From Promethearchaeia archaeon (lineage in GTDB: Archaea > Asgardarchaeota > Lokiarchaeia > Sigyniarchaeales > SOKP01): 6,846 nucleotides of DNA. Of this stretch, positions 5,054-6,846 are shown one piece after another. The notes under the pieces are model-generated. The model saw nothing but the letters and a program-made list of their open reading frames with translations. It was not told the origin of the DNA and did not search any database. The stretch is taken from contig JAHQWY010000201.1 of the NCBI GenBank assembly GCA_029856445.1, positions 1-6,846 on the forward strand. Reading direction: 5' to 3'. Within the stretch, counting starts at the first letter, position 1, and each line of letters starts with the position of its first letter. A program made the position numbers and the translations under genes.

Positions 5054-6846
5054 ATGAGTGAAAAATTAGATGGTTATAATGGAAAGATTGCATTTGTCGA
5101 TTTAAATAATAAGAAATGGGAAGCAAAAGATTTAGATCCAAATATTGCTAAAGAATATTTAGGTGGAACAGGATTGAGTGCCAAATTAACCTATGATTTA
5201 TTATCAGAAAATGATTATGAAACCTTAAAAAATGATCCATTTCATGAAATTAATCCTTTAATCTTTGCTACTGGTCCAGTAACAGGCACAATAAGACCTT
5301 CATCAGGTAGGTATACTGTAACAGGAATATCCCCTCTGACCAAAATTTGGGGTGAGAGTACTTCTGGAGGATTCTTTTGTATTTCTTTAAGAAATAGTGG
5401 GTTTGATGCGATTGTTATTACTGGAAAATCTGAAACTCCTACTTATTTATATATCCATGATAAAACTATTGAGTTTAAAGATGCAAATGCTCATTGGGGA
5501 AAAGATACTTATGAAACACAGGAATCAATAAAAAAGGAGTTGAATAATGAACGAGTAAGAGTGGTTACTATTGGTCAAGCAGGTGAGAATTTAGTGAAAT
5601 ATGCTGCAATGATCAACGATGAAGGAAGAGCGATTGGAAGATGTGGATTAGGTGCTCTTATGGGATCGAAAAATTTAAAAGCTATAGCAGTTATAGGAAG
5701 TGGTAGAGTAAAATTATCCGACAGTGATATTGGAAAAACATTAATAAAGGAAGCTGAAGATGCTTTAAAAGGAGATGCAACAGCGAGTTTAGGTTCATTT
5801 TTATTTACGTTATATGGTACAAATGGTTATCTAGATATAGGAATGGTGCTAGGAGATACTCCCGCGTATTATTTTACAGAAACTGAGTTTTTAGCAGAAA
5901 AATTAACTGGAAAAACATTAAGAGAAGAATACCCTGTTTTAGACTATGGATGTGCGGGATGTACCATAAAATGTGGAAAAAGAACAGTTGTGGAAGATAA
6001 TGGCAAAGAAATCCTAGTGGACGGTCCTGAATATGAATCTGTTGCTGCTTTTGGTCCCCTATGTGGCGTATTTGATTCTAAAGATGTCATACTAGCTCAC
6101 CATTTAGGTAATGTTTATGGAGTTGATACAATTTCATGTGGTGTAAGTATCGCTTTTTTAATATTCTTAGTTGAGAATAAACTTGGTATCGATCAGATAA
6201 AACAACATTTAGACAAATTATCCATTGAAGATATTCATTGGGGCAATGGAACTTTAATTTTATCTCTAATAGAAATGATCTCCAAACGACAAGGTATTGG
6301 AAATGTACTTGCTGATGGGGTACGATTGATGGCAGAAATACTTGGCGTTGACCCAGAGTTAGCTGCTCACGTAAAAGGGCTAGAAATACCTATGCATGAT
6401 CCCAGAGCCTTTGCCGGACAAGCGTTAAGTTATATAACCTGTTGTGTTGGTGCTAATCATGTGAAGTGTGATTGGTACACGGTAGAAATGGGTTCTCTTA
6501 ATTTTCCTGCTAATTTAAAAGTTCAGGCTGGGGATAGAACAAGCATTAAACGAAGAGAGAAAGGTGTTATGTCATTACAAGATATAAGAGCCATCGATGA
6601 TTCTGCGGTAAACTGTAATTTTCCTCATCCCAGTTTAGAACACATTATAGGACATATAAATGCAGCGACAGGCTCTAATTATGATATTACTTCGCTTTTA
6701 TCCCTTGGTGAACGAATCAATACTTTAAAGAGGCTTATAAATTGTAATCTAGGGATAACTAAAGCAGATGATAGATTACCTGATCATGTTTTAAAAGTCT
6801 TAAAATCTGGGAAGACTACTGACGTAAAAATCGAATTAGATGAAAA
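5054..6846 (+). CDS. Aldehyde:ferredoxin oxidoreductase (tungsten/molybdopterin family), 3' end cut by window
   Basis: The frame is open from 5048 to the window end with no in-frame stop. The enzyme oxidises aldehydes to carboxylic acids with ferredoxin as acceptor, or reduces acids in reverse, using a W- or Mo-bis-pterin and one [4Fe-4S] cluster. Visible from ATG 5054: N-terminal 'GKIAFVDL' and 'YLGGTGLSAKL'; pterin-region 'RPSSGRYTVTG' from Arg79 and 'GRCGLGALMGSK' near residue 195; cluster ligands C300-x2-C303-x3-C307 and the fourth Cys521; 'GPEYESVAAFG' from about 324 with candidate catalytic glutamates 326/328; 'VKGLEIPMHDPRA' and His469. The end 'LGERINTLKR...ADDRLP' shows that only roughly 30-45 residues are missing. 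Odd points: VGANH replaces the usual RGA-x-H, and DSAVNC replaces DxxGLC at the fourth cysteine. It forms an operon with the Fe-ADH. Family assignment is firm, aldehyde range unknown. No maturation or ferredoxin gene is in the window. Confidence 0.93.
   Translation, partial: MSEKLDGYNGKIAFVDLNNKKWEAKDLDPNIAKEYLGGTGLSAKLTYDLLSENDYETLKNDPFHEINPLIFATGPVTGTIRPSSGRYTVTGISPLTKIWGESTSGGFFCISLRNSGFDAIVITGKSETPTYLYIHDKTIEFKDANAHWGKDTYETQESIKKELNNERVRVVTIGQAGENLVKYAAMINDEGRAIGRCGLGALMGSKNLKAIAVIGSGRVKLSDSDIGKTLIKEAEDALKGDATASLGSFLFTLYGTNGYLDIGMVLGDTPAYYFTETEFLAEKLTGKTLREEYPVLDYGCAGCTIKCGKRTVVEDNGKEILVDGPEYESVAAFGPLCGVFDSKDVILAHHLGNVYGVDTISCGVSIAFLIFLVENKLGIDQIKQHLDKLSIEDIHWGNGTLILSLIEMISKRQGIGNVLADGVRLMAEILGVDPELAAHVKGLEIPMHDPRAFAGQALSYITCCVGANHVKCDWYTVEMGSLNFPANLKVQAGDRTSIKRREKGVMSLQDIRAIDDSAVNCNFPHPSLEHIIGHINAATGSNYDITSLLSLGERINTLKRLINCNLGITKADDRLPDHVLKVLKSGKTTDVKIELDE

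Noticed and set aside
5054..6846. Selenocysteine or programmed frameshift in the aldehyde oxidoreductase
   Set aside because: A full read of the frame shows no in-frame TGA or other stop and no shift; all motifs lie in a single frame.

Overview
The window is strongly AT-rich and densely coded, and most likely comes from an archaeon. The main support is HypB, which has the archaeal-style sequence (P-loop GAIGAGKT, 'ENVGNLICP', 'TTEGEWVIEKHP'). T-run ends behind genes, TATA-like boxes about 40-50 bases ahead of starts, weak Shine-Dalgarno sites and a UUG start fit the same picture. A mesophilic anaerobe of the Asgard/Lokiarchaeia kind is my best guess. It rests on gene content (tungsten/molybdopterin aldehyde oxidoreductase, Fe-type alcohol dehydrogenase, several acyl-CoA dehydrogenases, hydrogenase maturation) and base composition, not on a marker gene.

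Layout. The left edge cuts into a class I SAM-dependent methyltransferase on the + strand (up to 404). It meets, tail to tail, a minus-strand pair: hypB (861-1577) followed 22 bases later by a small stand-alone left-handed beta-helix protein (416-838). Further right, also on the minus strand, lies a short-form 3-hydroxyacyl-CoA dehydrogenase (1653-2486), separated from hypB by a T8 run that looks like a terminator. A 106-base AT-rich divergent promoter region follows. To its right, everything reads +: a second, unrelated-subfamily 3-hydroxyacyl-CoA dehydrogenase of the lambda-crystallin/carnitine dehydrogenase type (2593-3558), a 179-base intergenic region, an iron-type alcohol dehydrogenase (3738-5030), and an aldehyde:ferredoxin oxidoreductase (from 5054, running off the right edge with only the extreme C-terminus missing).

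How the genes may work together. The alcohol dehydrogenase and the aldehyde oxidoreductase are 23 bases apart and almost certainly one operon. Together they would interconvert alcohol, aldehyde and carboxylic acid, linking NAD(P)H and ferredoxin pools. The two divergently placed hydroxyacyl-CoA dehydrogenases suggest the locus also handles hydroxy-acids or hydroxyacyl-CoAs, so the region looks like a small anaerobic redox/fermentation island; the actual substrates cannot be read from the sequence. HypB supplies nickel to [NiFe]-hydrogenase, but no hydrogenase or other hyp gene is visible here. I see no RNA genes, CRISPR arrays, insertion sequences or phage genes.

The points most worth a second look are unusual residues at known functional sites (HypB metal site, both dehydrogenases, AOR active-site segments) and a 14-codon upstream frame that overlaps the UUG start of the alcohol dehydrogenase.
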